Shown here piece after piece: positions 24,845 to 33,035 of a stretch of DNA of 64,000 nucleotides. The first letter of the stretch is position 1; each line of letters begins with the position of its first letter. The notes beneath the pieces were generated by a model. That model was not told the DNA's origin. It did no database searches and saw nothing but the letters and a program-made list of their open reading frames with translations. The position numbers and the translations under genes are program-made. Source of the stretch: an uncultured Spirochaetales bacterium (GTDB lineage: Bacteria > Spirochaetota > Spirochaetia > Sphaerochaetales > Sphaerochaetaceae); the NCBI GenBank assembly GCA_949285785.1, contig CASEAG010000028.1:101161-165160 (forward strand), given 5' to 3'.

Positions 24845-26683
24845 TCAGCGCGAGAGAACGAGCAGAAGGCTGTGGTTGCGCTCGAGATCGACACTGGACA
24901 GTCCCTGGCCGGTGCGGCATTCCCCGTACAGGCATTCTCTGACGGTGAAGTCCTCTAGGAGAGCGCAGGAGATGTCAATATCTCTTCCATCACCCTTGTT
25001 CAGGACCAGTAGCCAGGCCTTGTCCCTCGTCTTGCGGACGATCAGGAGCGCATCCTCGTCGAGAGGGAGGAAATATGTGCTTGCGAAGGCCAGGTCCGAA
25101 TCCCGTCTCAGCTGTCCCATCAGGCGATGCACAGCCAGCGTCTGGTGGTTCCACTTCGACTCGTCCCACTGCATCGGATAGCGCGATGCCTCGACAGAGC
25201 CCATCCGCCCGTCCAGTCCGATCTCGTCCCCGTAGTAGATGTTCGGCATCCCCGGTAGCAGACACAGCGCCATGACCACGCCTTCGTACCTGCCCTGGTC
25301 ATAGATCGCACTGTGATTATGCAGTCGCGGGGTGTCGTGCGAATCGAACAGGTTCATGCGGAAGTAACGCGACAGATCCCCTGCCGCATCCATGGATGAC
25401 TGGAGTGCATCGGCGAGCGTGTAGGCATCATACTCGTTGTCGACCTGTGGCGAATGCCCCCATCCTCCGGTGAGATAGCGGTCCCTCTCCCCAAGCCAGC
25501 TCCTTAGAGGACGGCCGGAACCGTAGTAGTTCATCGTGGCATCCCACATGTCCCCCTCAAGGTACTCGCTGGCATCGTTCCAGTCCTCACCAACGAGGTA
25601 GATGTCCTTTTTCACCCCCTTGAGGAAAGTATGGACCTCCCTCCACACCTCCTTGCACAGCTGGTCTCTGCCATGACGCCCGAGTTCGGGCGCGACATCC
25701 AGCCTCCAGCCATCCTGGTCGAACGGAGGGCGCAGGAACTTCTGCATCGCCGAATCGGGACTGCGGTACAGCCTGTCGCGGAGCTCCTGGCTGTTGAAGT
25801 TCAGCTGCGGCATCGTGTCGACACCGGCCCACTTGGCATAGGAACCGTCCTCCTCGATATAGTAGAAACCCGCCTCGACGCTGTCTGGATCGGCCATGGC
25901 CTTCCTGAACCACCCGTTCTCGGGCGAGGTATGGTTTATCGAGATGTCGACGACGACGCGGATACCCTTCTCGTGGCATCTTGCGATGAGAGAGGCAAGC
26001 GCCTCATCACCACCAAGCTTCGGATCGACATGGAAATAGTCGACTGCATCGAAGCGATGTACGGTGTGGCTTACACATATAGGATTGATATACAGACATG
26101 TCACACCGAGTTCGGAAAGATAGTCAAGCCTGTTCTCTATGCCTTTGAGATCACCATTGAAGAAGTCGAGACACCTGGCCTCTTCGTAGGGCCTGGGGAT
26201 CTCATCGAAGGAATGTGCAGTCACACTGTCGCCGAAGTAGGTGTAGTCTCCGTCATGGACATCATTGGACCCGTCTCCGTTGCAGAACCTGTCAGGGAAT
26301 ATCTGATAGCAGTATGACGAGGCGATCCACCTGGGGCTGTCATAGGAAGGATGTATGACGAAGTGGTTCTTCGCCTGGGGCGGATACATGGTCACTCCGT
26401 CCTTTGCATAGTAGAAGTACCGGCCATCCGCTTTGAAGACGAAATAATATCGCAGCACCTCGGGATTCCATGAACCGTCGACACGGAACGACCACAGACC
26501 ATCGCTGACACGACATGGCTGCCATCGCCAGGCAAGGCCGTCGCGGTTGGTGACGCACATGCACTCCTCGACGGCCATGTCGCGGGTGAAGCGGATGGAA
26601 ATAACGACCTCCTGGCCCTGGTCTGGGAACAGAGGGTCGACGAACTCGCTGGAAACCTGCGAGAACACCTTGTTTTCGAACAT
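24845..26683 (-). CDS. GH13 alpha-amylase family enzyme, neopullulanase/cyclomaltodextrinase type
   Basis: 612 residues. An N-terminal beta domain (residues 1-110) typical of the GH13_20 branch precedes the barrel. Catalytic regions are DVSINHTSPENGW (region I), DGWRLDVAPEL near 330 (nucleophile Asp), LVGEDWNDA near 375 (acid Glu) and LFDSHDTPRLH near 460 (Asp). No signal peptide, so it cleaves imported maltodextrins or cyclodextrins in the cytoplasm. ATG at 26683 is chosen for the AAGGAG nine bases upstream; an ATG seven codons earlier lacks one. It stands alone between guaB and adk. Confidence 0.9.
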   Translation of the reverse strand: MFENKVFSQVSSEFVDPLFPDQGQEVVISIRFTRDMAVEECMCVTNRDGLAWRWQPCRVSDGLWSFRVDGSWNPEVLRYYFVFKADGRYFYYAKDGVTMYPPQAKNHFVIHPSYDSPRWIASSYCYQIFPDRFCNGDGSNDVHDGDYTYFGDSVTAHSFDEIPRPYEEARCLDFFNGDLKGIENRLDYLSELGVTCLYINPICVSHTVHRFDAVDYFHVDPKLGGDEALASLIARCHEKGIRVVVDISINHTSPENGWFRKAMADPDSVEAGFYYIEEDGSYAKWAGVDTMPQLNFNSQELRDRLYRSPDSAMQKFLRPPFDQDGWRLDVAPELGRHGRDQLCKEVWREVHTFLKGVKKDIYLVGEDWNDASEYLEGDMWDATMNYYGSGRPLRSWLGERDRYLTGGWGHSPQVDNEYDAYTLADALQSSMDAAGDLSRYFRMNLFDSHDTPRLHNHSAIYDQGRYEGVVMALCLLPGMPNIYYGDEIGLDGRMGSVEASRYPMQWDESKWNHQTLAVHRLMGQLRRDSDLAFASTYFLPLDEDALLIVRKTRDKAWLLVLNKGDGRDIDISCALLEDFTVRECLYGECRTGQGLSSVDLERNHSLLLVLSR

Positions 26684-26788
26684 GACAGGACTCTCCTTGC
26701 ACATTTCGTCTGCGATTCTACCACATCACTTGAACGATGCCTTGCACCATCCCGACCTGCTCTTCATTCATACGGCCAGAATATGCAC

Positions 26789-26818
26789 AGAGATCCGCCT
26801 CACTGGAAGCGGATCTCT
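26789..26818. terminator. Perfect 10-bp hairpin between adk and amylase gene
   Basis: AGAGATCCGC, ten-base loop, GCGGATCTCT. It lies after adk and before the amylase promoter region (both minus strand). No T-run on either side, so termination may need Rho. Confidence 0.55.
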
Positions 26819-26842
26819 CATTGATGACATGCAGTCAGCAGC

Positions 26843-27469
26843 TCAGCCGAGCGCTTCGACCAAGGCCTTGAGCACCTCGTCAGGGGACGGGGATGCGTCG
26901 ATGTCGACAAGCAGTCCCTTCTCCCTGTAGTAGGCGATCAGAGGAGCCGTGGATGCCTCGTAGACGTCCAGACGGTTGCGGATGGCCTCCTCCTTGTCGT
27001 CGTCCCTCTGGATCAGTGGCTCTCCGGTCTCGTCGTCGATGCCATCGACCTTCGGCGGGTTGTAGAGAATGTGATAGGTCCTGCCGGTGCTCTTGCACAC
27101 TCTCCTGCCGGAGAGGCGGCGGACGATGGCCTCCTTGTCCAGCACGAAGTTCACGACCCTGTCCAGACCGCTCATATCAGCAAGCGCATCGGCCTGTGCG
27201 ATCGTGCGCGGGAAGCCGTCCAGGATGAAGCCCTTGATGGCATCATCCTCCCTGAGCCTCTGGTCGACCATGGCGATGGTCACCTCATCCGGCACGAGGT
27301 CGCCGGAGGCAAGAATCGACTTGACGCGTAGACCGAGCTCGGTCTCCTTCCTGATGTTCTCCCTGAAAAGGTCACCTGTCGAGATATGGGGAATGGAAAA
27401 CACTTCCTTCGCCTTTGCGGCGATAGTCCCCTTGCCGGCCCCTGGAGGGCCAAGAAAAACAAGTCTCAT
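26843..27469 (-). CDS. adk: Adenylate kinase
   Basis: Balances AMP, ADP and ATP. 208 residues. P-loop LGPPGAGKGT near 7, AMP site STGDLFREN near 32, DGFPRT near 82, and the LID from about 122 to 160 containing GRTYHILYNPP. Only one Cys (VCKSTGRTYH) is in the LID, so it is the non-zinc form. ATG at 27469 follows GGAGAG by eight bases; the longer frame to 27760 runs antisense over the divergent promoter and was rejected. Confidence 0.97.
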   Translation of the reverse strand: MRLVFLGPPGAGKGTIAAKAKEVFSIPHISTGDLFRENIRKETELGLRVKSILASGDLVPDEVTIAMVDQRLREDDAIKGFILDGFPRTIAQADALADMSGLDRVVNFVLDKEAIVRRLSGRRVCKSTGRTYHILYNPPKVDGIDDETGEPLIQRDDDKEEAIRNRLDVYEASTAPLIAYYREKGLLVDIDASPSPDEVLKALVEALG

Positions 27470-27541
27470 ACTCAATCTCTCCTGATAAGTCTTCTGTAAC
27501 CAGGATTCTACACAATCATGGCGGCAAGAGGAAGAACATAA

Positions 27542-27571
27542 TTCACACTTTCCCGCCTGTTGGGTTATCAT
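27542..27571 (+). promoter_or_regulatory. Promoter of leaderless upp-like transcript
   Basis: TTCACA (-35, five of six), 18 bases, TATCAT (-10, five of six), then seven bases to the ATG at 27579. The clearest of the leaderless-type promoters here. Confidence 0.65.
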
Positions 27572-27578
27572 TGACACC

Positions 27579-28607
27579 ATGAGCAATACGATCACACTAC
27601 ACGCACATGACCTTGATGGATATCTCACGGAACGTGACATGAATTCGCTCAAGGCCGTCTCGGACCTGTACGGCGAATACATGGAGGCATGCCGTCTCCA
27701 GGACACGGACAGGATGGTCCTGCTGTCCAACAGAATAGGAAACACACTCGAGGAGATCACCTGTCTGGAGAACCAGATCCACGTCTACTCCTTCGAGACG
27801 CCGCGCGAGCAGCATGCCGAGGCCAGCCGCCTGATCGCCAGGCTGCGCAACCCCCTCACCAGCCATGAGGAGTTCCTGTACTACATTCAGAGGGCGTATG
27901 AGCTGCTGTTCGTCCACACCTATGCCGACAAGGCCATGACGACCAAGCGATCGATCATCCAGAAGACTCCGGTGACGGATCCGTTCCAGAACTACGCCGT
28001 GCACAGGATTCCGGACATCGACTCGCTCATCCACAACAGCGTGATGTGCGTCATGCTCCGCGGCGCCCTTCTGCCATCGATGATCATGAGCAAGGAGATC
28101 CAGGACTACTCCTCCGACGGATACATCACTCCTTTCGCCCTGTTCAGAATCAAGAGGGACGAAAGCTGCACAGAGGACCAGATGCGCTATGTGCTGGACC
28201 TCGACAAGTCATTCTTCCGCGTAGAGGACCTCGAAGACAGGGACCTGGTCTTCGCAGACCCGATGAACGCCACGGGAGGAAGCCTCGTGACGATCGTCAA
28301 GCACCTCGAGAGCGAAGGCATCAGACCCCGCAGCATCAAGTTCATCAACGTCATCAGCGCGCTCAAGGGATCCCTGAGAGTCGCACGTGCCCTGCCGAAC
28401 GCGGAGATCTACACCCTGTGGATGGATCCCGTGCTCAACAGGAAGGCATACATCCTTCCTGGTCTTGGAGATGCGGGCGACAGGCTCAACGGAGTGGACA
28501 GTGACCAGCCCAGGAACATCATCCAGCTGATAGCAGACTACGGACAGAACATCGTCAACCTCTACAGGAACCAGGTGAGGGAAATTGAACAGACCGTTCT
28601 TCCTTAG
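27579..28607 (+). CDS. upp: Uracil phosphoribosyltransferase-like protein with N-terminal extension
   Basis: 342 residues against about 210 for ordinary UPRT. The C-terminal 200 residues follow UPRT: VMCVMLRGALLPSMI near 152, the PRPP loop VFADPMNATGGSLV near 230, and the uracil-site block AYILPGLGDAGDRLNG near 290 (normally GYIVPGLGDAGDR). It should make UMP from uracil and PRPP. The first 130 residues are acidic, probably helical, and not recognised. The next lipoprotein gene starts inside its last codons. A regulatory PRTase of unknown specificity is the alternative. Confidence 0.75.
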   Translation: MSNTITLHAHDLDGYLTERDMNSLKAVSDLYGEYMEACRLQDTDRMVLLSNRIGNTLEEITCLENQIHVYSFETPREQHAEASRLIARLRNPLTSHEEFLYYIQRAYELLFVHTYADKAMTTKRSIIQKTPVTDPFQNYAVHRIPDIDSLIHNSVMCVMLRGALLPSMIMSKEIQDYSSDGYITPFALFRIKRDESCTEDQMRYVLDLDKSFFRVEDLEDRDLVFADPMNATGGSLVTIVKHLESEGIRPRSIKFINVISALKGSLRVARALPNAEIYTLWMDPVLNRKAYILPGLGDAGDRLNGVDSDQPRNIIQLIADYGQNIVNLYRNQVREIEQTVLP

Positions 28608-29313
28608 CATCCTTCTGCTCGTCCTGCTCTCGTCATGCTCCACCAGCCATGACGAGCGCGTCATCGCCGACCTGCTGTCGGTCAAGGCGACGGACGAGGA
28701 GACGTTCCTGTCGACCCGGGAGGCCTATGAACGGTACCCGGATGACAGACGGGTCCTGTACAACTACGCATATGTTCTTGCAAGCAGGGACATGGACGAT
28801 GAGGCGCTCGAGGTCATAGACCATGCCCTCTCGCTCCACCCGACCTCGCTGCGCTTCCACTACCTCAAGGCCAGCATGCTTCTCTCGAACGGCCGCCACC
28901 GCTCATACATCGCGCAGATGCAGCAGGTGCTCTCCTTCGATCCGGCCAACACCGATGCATCCCTTGCCCTCGCCCTCTACGCGGCAGAGCATTTCATGCC
29001 CGAGGAGGCAAGGCTATATGCTCTCCAGGTGGTCGAATACGACAGCGACAACGCCACGGCACTATCCATCCTCGCCCTCGATGGAGGATACTTCGCCTCG
29101 ATCGCCCGGCCATTCCATCAGGACAGAATTGCGAGGCACTGGCTGTATGGGGAGGATGTGAGGAGTCTTGGAGACCTTTCCTATGACAGCGGTGGGGTGA
29201 TGGAGGTCGACAGTGCCTTCATCTGGCCGGAATCGGTCGTTCTACCTGACAAGGACCTCGAGACGGTATGCGCACTGTTGACGGTTTCAACAGGCGACGG
29301 CTCGGAATCCTGA
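28585..29313 (+). CDS. TPR-containing lipoprotein
   Basis: 242 residues from a TTG start (GAGGGAAA just upstream) within the end of the upp-like gene. Signal LSILLLVLLSSC gives a lipobox with acylated Cys near residue 18. Residues 40-170 form tetratricopeptide-like helix pairs (DDRRVLYNYAYVLASRDMDDEALEVIDHALSLHPTS reads as one unit). Likely an envelope-attached scaffold. The coupling to a nucleotide salvage gene has no obvious functional reason. Confidence 0.75.
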   Translation: MNRPFFLSILLLVLLSSCSTSHDERVIADLLSVKATDEETFLSTREAYERYPDDRRVLYNYAYVLASRDMDDEALEVIDHALSLHPTSLRFHYLKASMLLSNGRHRSYIAQMQQVLSFDPANTDASLALALYAAEHFMPEEARLYALQVVEYDSDNATALSILALDGGYFASIARPFHQDRIARHWLYGEDVRSLGDLSYDSGGVMEVDSAFIWPESVVLPDKDLETVCALLTVSTGDGSES

Positions 29314-29322
29314 GGATTTCAT

Positions 29323-29760
29323 TCAGGTCCTGAACTTCCGCCACTCGGCCACGGCCATCTCGTCGCAGCGGTTGTTGTACGGATTCGAGGCATGGCCCTT
29401 GACCCAGATGAACTGCACCTGATGCACACCGGTAAGCTCAAGAAGACGTAGCCAGAGGTCGGTGTTCGGAACCGGTTTGCCCTGCTTGAACCAGTTCTTC
29501 TTCTGCCATGAGAACACCCAGCCCTTCGTCATCGAGTCCACGAGATAGCGGCTGTCAGAGTAGAGTCTGACCTCACAGGGACGTCTGAGCGCACAAAGCC
29601 CCTCGATGGCCGCGGTGAGCTCCATGCGGTTGTTGGTGGTCAGTTCCTCGCCGCCGCTGAGCACCTTCTCGTTGTCGCCGCTTTTGAGGATGGCAGCCCA
29701 GCCGCCAGGGCCGGGATTGCCGGAACATGCTCCATCGGTGTATATGTCGACGATGCTCAT
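29323..29760 (-). CDS. rnhA: Ribonuclease HI
   Basis: Degrades the RNA strand of RNA-DNA hybrids. 145 residues. All four acidic metal ligands are in place: YTDGACSGNPGPGGWA (Asp near 8), NRMELTAAI (Glu near 47), LYSDSRYLV (Asp near 68) and NNRCDEMA (Asp near 133). Its ATG overlaps the ppiC stop by four bases. Confidence 0.95.
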   Translation of the reverse strand: MSIVDIYTDGACSGNPGPGGWAAILKSGDNEKVLSGGEELTTNNRMELTAAIEGLCALRRPCEVRLYSDSRYLVDSMTKGWVFSWQKKNWFKQGKPVPNTDLWLRLLELTGVHQVQFIWVKGHASNPYNNRCDEMAVAEWRKFRT

Positions 29761-30035
29761 GTCCTGGTCCCCGTCTTCTTGATGATGTGCCAGCCGAACT
29801 TCGTGTGAACCGGACGGCTTATCGCACCATAGGAGAGCCGGAAGGCCTCACGTTCGAACTCCCTAACCATCTGGCCCTCGCCGAAGAAGCCCAGATCCCC
29901 GCCCTTGCTCCTGCTGGGGCATGTGGAGTAGCGTCGGGCCATGTCCGCAAATGAGGCGCCCTTCTTCAGTTCTTCGTATATCCTGTCGGCCAAGGCCTTG
30001 TCCTTGACCAGTATGTGGCTTGCTCTGACCTGCAT
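29757..30035 (-). CDS. ppiC: Parvulin-type peptidyl-prolyl isomerase (PpiC)
   Basis: 92 residues, one rotamase domain with no signal peptide, so cytoplasmic. VRASHILVKDKALADRI at the start, GGDLGFFGEGQMV in the middle and FGWHIIKK at the end are the standard parvulin blocks with the two active-site His. A TATAGT box ends seven bases before the ATG at 30035, pointing to a leaderless mRNA; longer upstream frames run through the divergent plsC gene. Co-transcribed with rnhA. Confidence 0.92.
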   Translation of the reverse strand: MQVRASHILVKDKALADRIYEELKKGASFADMARRYSTCPSRSKGGDLGFFGEGQMVREFEREAFRLSYGAISRPVHTKFGWHIIKKTGTRT

Positions 30036-30042
30036 GGAATGA

Positions 30043-30048
30043 ACTATA
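30043..30048 (-). promoter_or_regulatory. -10 box of leaderless ppiC-rnhA transcript
   Basis: TATAGT on the minus strand, seven bases before the ATG, with TTGCCC 17 bases further upstream as -35. Confidence 0.6.
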
Positions 30049-30079
30049 TTCCGATTTGCATTCCAGGGCAACTTGATGC

Positions 30080-30085
30080 TAGAGT
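30080..30085 (+). promoter_or_regulatory. -10 box of leaderless plsC transcript
   Basis: TGCTAGAGT: TAGAGT, seven bases, then the GTG start at 30093. It decides the plsC start. Divergent from the ppiC promoter 35 bases away. Confidence 0.5.
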
Positions 30086-30092
30086 CTTTTGC

Positions 30093-30764
30093 GTGAAAGC
30101 CCTTCCCTCCTTCCTGCATGGCGTCTACAGGCTCGGCGTGAGGATATTCCTCTCGCTGCGCTTCGACTTCTGCACCTGGCAGGATGGAGAGCTTCCACCA
30201 GGTCCCAAGATCTTCGTCTCCAACCACTTCTCCTCCTCGGATGCACATTTCGTCACCACGCTGATGAAGGATCCGATACACATGGTCATCGGCCCGGGCT
30301 TCGATGTGCCGCTGCTCAGAGTCTACCTGAGATGGGCGCAGCAGATTCCGGCGAACACGAAGGAGAACAGGGCAAAGGTCGTCCAGAAGGCCGTCGAGTA
30401 CCTCAAGCAGGGGGACAGCATCTACATCTTCCCCGAGGGCAGGCTCAACACGGGACGCGAGCTCATGGAGTTCCATAAGGGGGCCGCCAGGATATGTCTG
30501 GACAGCGGATGCCCTGTCATCCCCATCGGCCTGATTGCTCCGATGCGCCGCATGAGGACGAAGAGCGGAACCTTCGTCGGCCATTCGATGAAGGTCGTCT
30601 CCAGGAACTACTATGCGAACATCGGACGACCCATGGCCTTTGATGAGGAGAGGGAGATGGCGAAGACCGACAGGGCGCTTGCAGAGCAGATGATCACGGA
30701 CAGGATCAAGGATGAGGTATCATATCTCATAGAGGATATAAGGAACGACAAGTTCTGGAGCTGA
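30093..30764 (+). CDS. plsC: 1-acyl-glycerol-3-phosphate acyltransferase (PlsC family)
   Basis: 223 residues. The acyltransferase HX4D motif is SNHFSSSDAHF near 48 and the glycerol-phosphate site FPEGRLNTG near 115. It adds the second acyl chain in phosphatidic acid synthesis at the inner membrane. GTG at 30093 is used because a -10 box ends seven bases before it; the open frame further up crosses that promoter. Two bases separate it from the next membrane-protein gene. Confidence 0.88.
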   Translation: MKALPSFLHGVYRLGVRIFLSLRFDFCTWQDGELPPGPKIFVSNHFSSSDAHFVTTLMKDPIHMVIGPGFDVPLLRVYLRWAQQIPANTKENRAKVVQKAVEYLKQGDSIYIFPEGRLNTGRELMEFHKGAARICLDSGCPVIPIGLIAPMRRMRTKSGTFVGHSMKVVSRNYYANIGRPMAFDEEREMAKTDRALAEQMITDRIKDEVSYLIEDIRNDKFWS

Positions 30765-30766
30765 AG

Positions 30767-31543
30767 ATGGAAAGAGGACAGTTGTTCGACGACTTCACTA
30801 GAAGAGTCGACGAGATCATGGAACATCAGGACGAGATATCCCTTCTCAGATTCGATGCAAGACTGAAGAACGGTACGCGCTTCTCCTTCGACTACGACAG
30901 CGAGCGATTCGAGAAGGCATCCCGGGCCGATGGAAGGCCGAGACACAGGCATCCGGTCAGCGTGTTCAACGCAGTGCTCGACATCATCGCGGCCCTGGTC
31001 GCGATGAACCTGATGATCGTTGCCGGAGCAAGGGCGCATGGCATTTCTGGCGACGCATACGCCTGCATCCTGCTGACGTTCATCTCGTTCTTCACGATGT
31101 TCACCGTCTCTGCGGTCTACCACCTGTTCGACGAAGGTCATGCGAGGACCGTCAGGGTGCTTTATTCCGTACGCATGGCCCTTCTCGCGATATGCGTGAT
31201 GCTGCTTGCCGATTCCATGTGTCTGCTCGGCACGGAAGGCTCCATGCTCACCTTCCCCGTCCAGCTCTTCCTCGCAGCGCTTTCCGTGTTCCTCACATCG
31301 CTTTCCACGAAGGGAGGCTCAAGAGCCGCTTCGCTGATGACGAGCATCGCCTACCTCGTCTCGTGTGCATTCGTCGACCTGGACGTCGGCACCATCACCG
31401 TGATCGCATTGGGAACACTGAGCGGTCTGGTGCCTGCCCTGGCCCCATCGTCTTCCACTCGTATGCGTACTGCGGGCACGACAGGGCTCTTCCATCTGGT
31501 GACGCTGATCGCGTTCTTCCAGATGGCGGGCATGCACTGGTGA
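30767..31543 (+). CDS. Membrane protein, distantly hemolysin-III (PAQR)-like
   Basis: 258 residues. A soluble acidic start of about 60 is followed by seven predicted membrane segments. TVSAVYHLFDEGHARTVRVL near 110 resembles the SALYH block of HlyIII/PAQR proteins and GLFHLVTLIAFFQM at the end resembles their last helix. The conserved LDH and final HxxxH metal ligands are not intact, so the known hydrolase chemistry is doubtful. It follows plsC by two bases. Function unknown. Confidence 0.5.
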   Translation: MERGQLFDDFTRRVDEIMEHQDEISLLRFDARLKNGTRFSFDYDSERFEKASRADGRPRHRHPVSVFNAVLDIIAALVAMNLMIVAGARAHGISGDAYACILLTFISFFTMFTVSAVYHLFDEGHARTVRVLYSVRMALLAICVMLLADSMCLLGTEGSMLTFPVQLFLAALSVFLTSLSTKGGSRAASLMTSIAYLVSCAFVDLDVGTITVIALGTLSGLVPALAPSSSTRMRTAGTTGLFHLVTLIAFFQMAGMHW

Positions 31544-31550
31544 TCCGATC

Positions 31551-32093
31551 TCAGGCCCTCGGCTCGAAAGGTCTGAGCATCTCCTGATAGCTCCGGCTCT
31601 CAATGTCGCCGTCCTGACAGCCGAGATCGTGCAGGATCCGCATCAGCTCGTCGTAAAGCGGCCTGTTCGCCTCGAAGCCGTCGACCTGGCTGATGATCTC
31701 CATCTCAAGGAACCAGCCCAGATGCTTCACGTCCAGCAGCTCGATGTGCACCTGTCCGCACATCCATGACCATCCCCTCTTGTATTTGTGGATGAAGACC
31801 TCGTAACCAAGAAGTGCCGCCATGTCCTGCATGACGGCAAGGTCCTCGGCGTTGTCATGGTGGAACTCCAGCTCCTGGTTGCATTCCAGACCGTCCATGC
31901 GCCGGTTGCGCTTAGCGGATACGAGAATGCCTCCGTTCTCCAGGCGGATCCTGAAGCGTGGAACCACGTCGGATGGCAGCGCATAGTATGTGTCGCTCTT
32001 CACGACCTCCAGACCCGGCTGGCCCACATACTCGTCTATGCGCTCCTTGAGTCCGGCAGAGGCATGTGCCTTGATCTCTATCTCGTATGACAT
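31551..32093 (-). CDS. CYTH-domain protein (CyaB-like)
   Basis: 180 residues beginning MSYEIEIKAHA, the CYTH EXEXK signature (EIEIK). RFRIRLENGGILVSAKRNRR and CNQELEFHHDN supply further charged residues of the triphosphate tunnel. Relatives are class IV adenylate cyclases, thiamine triphosphatases and inorganic triphosphatases; which applies is not decidable here. Four bases after the membrane-protein gene upstream, so co-transcribed. Confidence 0.8.
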   Translation of the reverse strand: MSYEIEIKAHASAGLKERIDEYVGQPGLEVVKSDTYYALPSDVVPRFRIRLENGGILVSAKRNRRMDGLECNQELEFHHDNAEDLAVMQDMAALLGYEVFIHKYKRGWSWMCGQVHIELLDVKHLGWFLEMEIISQVDGFEANRPLYDELMRILHDLGCQDGDIESRSYQEMLRPFEPRA

Positions 32094-32097
32094 GTCG

Positions 32098-32871
32098 TCA
32101 CTTCCATGGGAAGATCATGCTCTTGAAGGACCTCGGACCGACCTTCTCCTCCTCGTCGAACAGGATGTCGGCCCAGGGCAGATGACGCCTGTCGGCATCA
32201 GGGTGCTCTTCGAGATAGTCGTACTTGAGCATCAGCAGTCTGACGGCATCATGGCTTGCCAGGTTCATTCCAGCGATGCCAGGCACCAGCCCCATCGTGA
32301 AGACCGTGATGGCAAGACAGACGATGTTGTACAGGAGGAAGAATACGCTGAAGCCCATGTTGTCACCGGCGACGATGAAGCACTTCTTCAGCGTCTTTAG
32401 CGGCCTGTCCCCGGGAAGATACGAGGAGAGGGCGTAATAGTAAGGTAGTGTGAGAACGAGGAAGATCACGAGCCAGATCAGGATGACGCTTATGATGGTG
32501 CCCACGATGCCGAACGCGCTCATGTAGAATGGGATTATGAAGATCACCAGGGCTCCGGTGAGCACGTACAGCGCAAACATCAGCAGCGAATGGCGGAAGT
32601 AGCGGGTCAAGCCGCTCTTGAAGTCCGCCCAGGCATCGTGCCTGTATGAAGACCAGCCGTAGGTGACGTTACTCACCGCCCCGCTATACACCGCGATGAC
32701 GAAAAGCAGCGCGACGAGTGCCGGGAAGAAGGCCAGAGGGCCGTACTCCGTGAGGGCGAATGAATACACGCCCAGGAACAGGAGAAGCAGATAGCCGACG
32801 TTCATCAGCACCATGCCGATCAGATTGTCCCAGCCGTCGAAGAAGGCCTTTTTGATGAAGAATCCTTTCAT
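32098..32871 (-). CDS. Predicted six-helix membrane protein, unknown function
   Basis: 257 residues with about six hydrophobic segments. The start FIKKAFFDGWDNLIGMVLMNVGYLLLL and the TLPYYYALSSYLPGD loop recall YesL/DUF624-like membrane proteins, without a firm match. No Shine-Dalgarno is visible before the ATG. It heads a two-gene unit with the CYTH protein, divergent from argG across an AT-rich promoter region. Confidence 0.65.
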   Translation of the reverse strand: MKGFFIKKAFFDGWDNLIGMVLMNVGYLLLLFLGVYSFALTEYGPLAFFPALVALLFVIAVYSGAVSNVTYGWSSYRHDAWADFKSGLTRYFRHSLLMFALYVLTGALVIFIIPFYMSAFGIVGTIISVILIWLVIFLVLTLPYYYALSSYLPGDRPLKTLKKCFIVAGDNMGFSVFFLLYNIVCLAITVFTMGLVPGIAGMNLASHDAVRLLMLKYDYLEEHPDADRRHLPWADILFDEEEKVGPRSFKSMIFPWK

Positions 32872-32938
32872 AACATCAATAGAAGATATATCAACATCGC
32901 GGTCTAATCAACCTGAGGGGATGGTTGGTTATTCAAAA

Positions 32939-32950
32939 TTTATGCATAAA
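32939..32950. promoter_or_regulatory. Distal palindromic operator of argG (ArgR-like)
   Basis: Perfect palindrome TTTATGCATAAA in the AT-rich argG promoter region, centred 42 bases (four helical turns) from an almost identical palindrome at 32981. The TATGCATA core and AT-rich flanks resemble ArgR boxes. Confidence 0.55.
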
Positions 32951-32964
32951 TATTTAAAAACCAC

Positions 32965-32992
32965 TTGCACAAACTTCCACATTATGCATAAT
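32965..32992 (+). promoter_or_regulatory. argG promoter with overlapping palindromic operator
   Basis: TTGCAC (-35, 32965-32970), 16 bases, CATAAT (-10, 32987-32992). The perfect palindrome ATTATGCATAAT (32981-32992) covers the -10, so its binder should repress. Arginine-responsive ArgR is the natural candidate. Confidence 0.55.
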
Positions 32993-33035
32993 CCATGAAT
33001 ATACTGAATAAAACGATTGAGAGGTCTACAGGAAA

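Noticed and set aside
26843..27760. 305-residue form of adenylate kinase
   Set aside because: The extra N-terminus lies antisense over the upp-like promoter and start; adk homology starts at 27469 with its own ribosome site.
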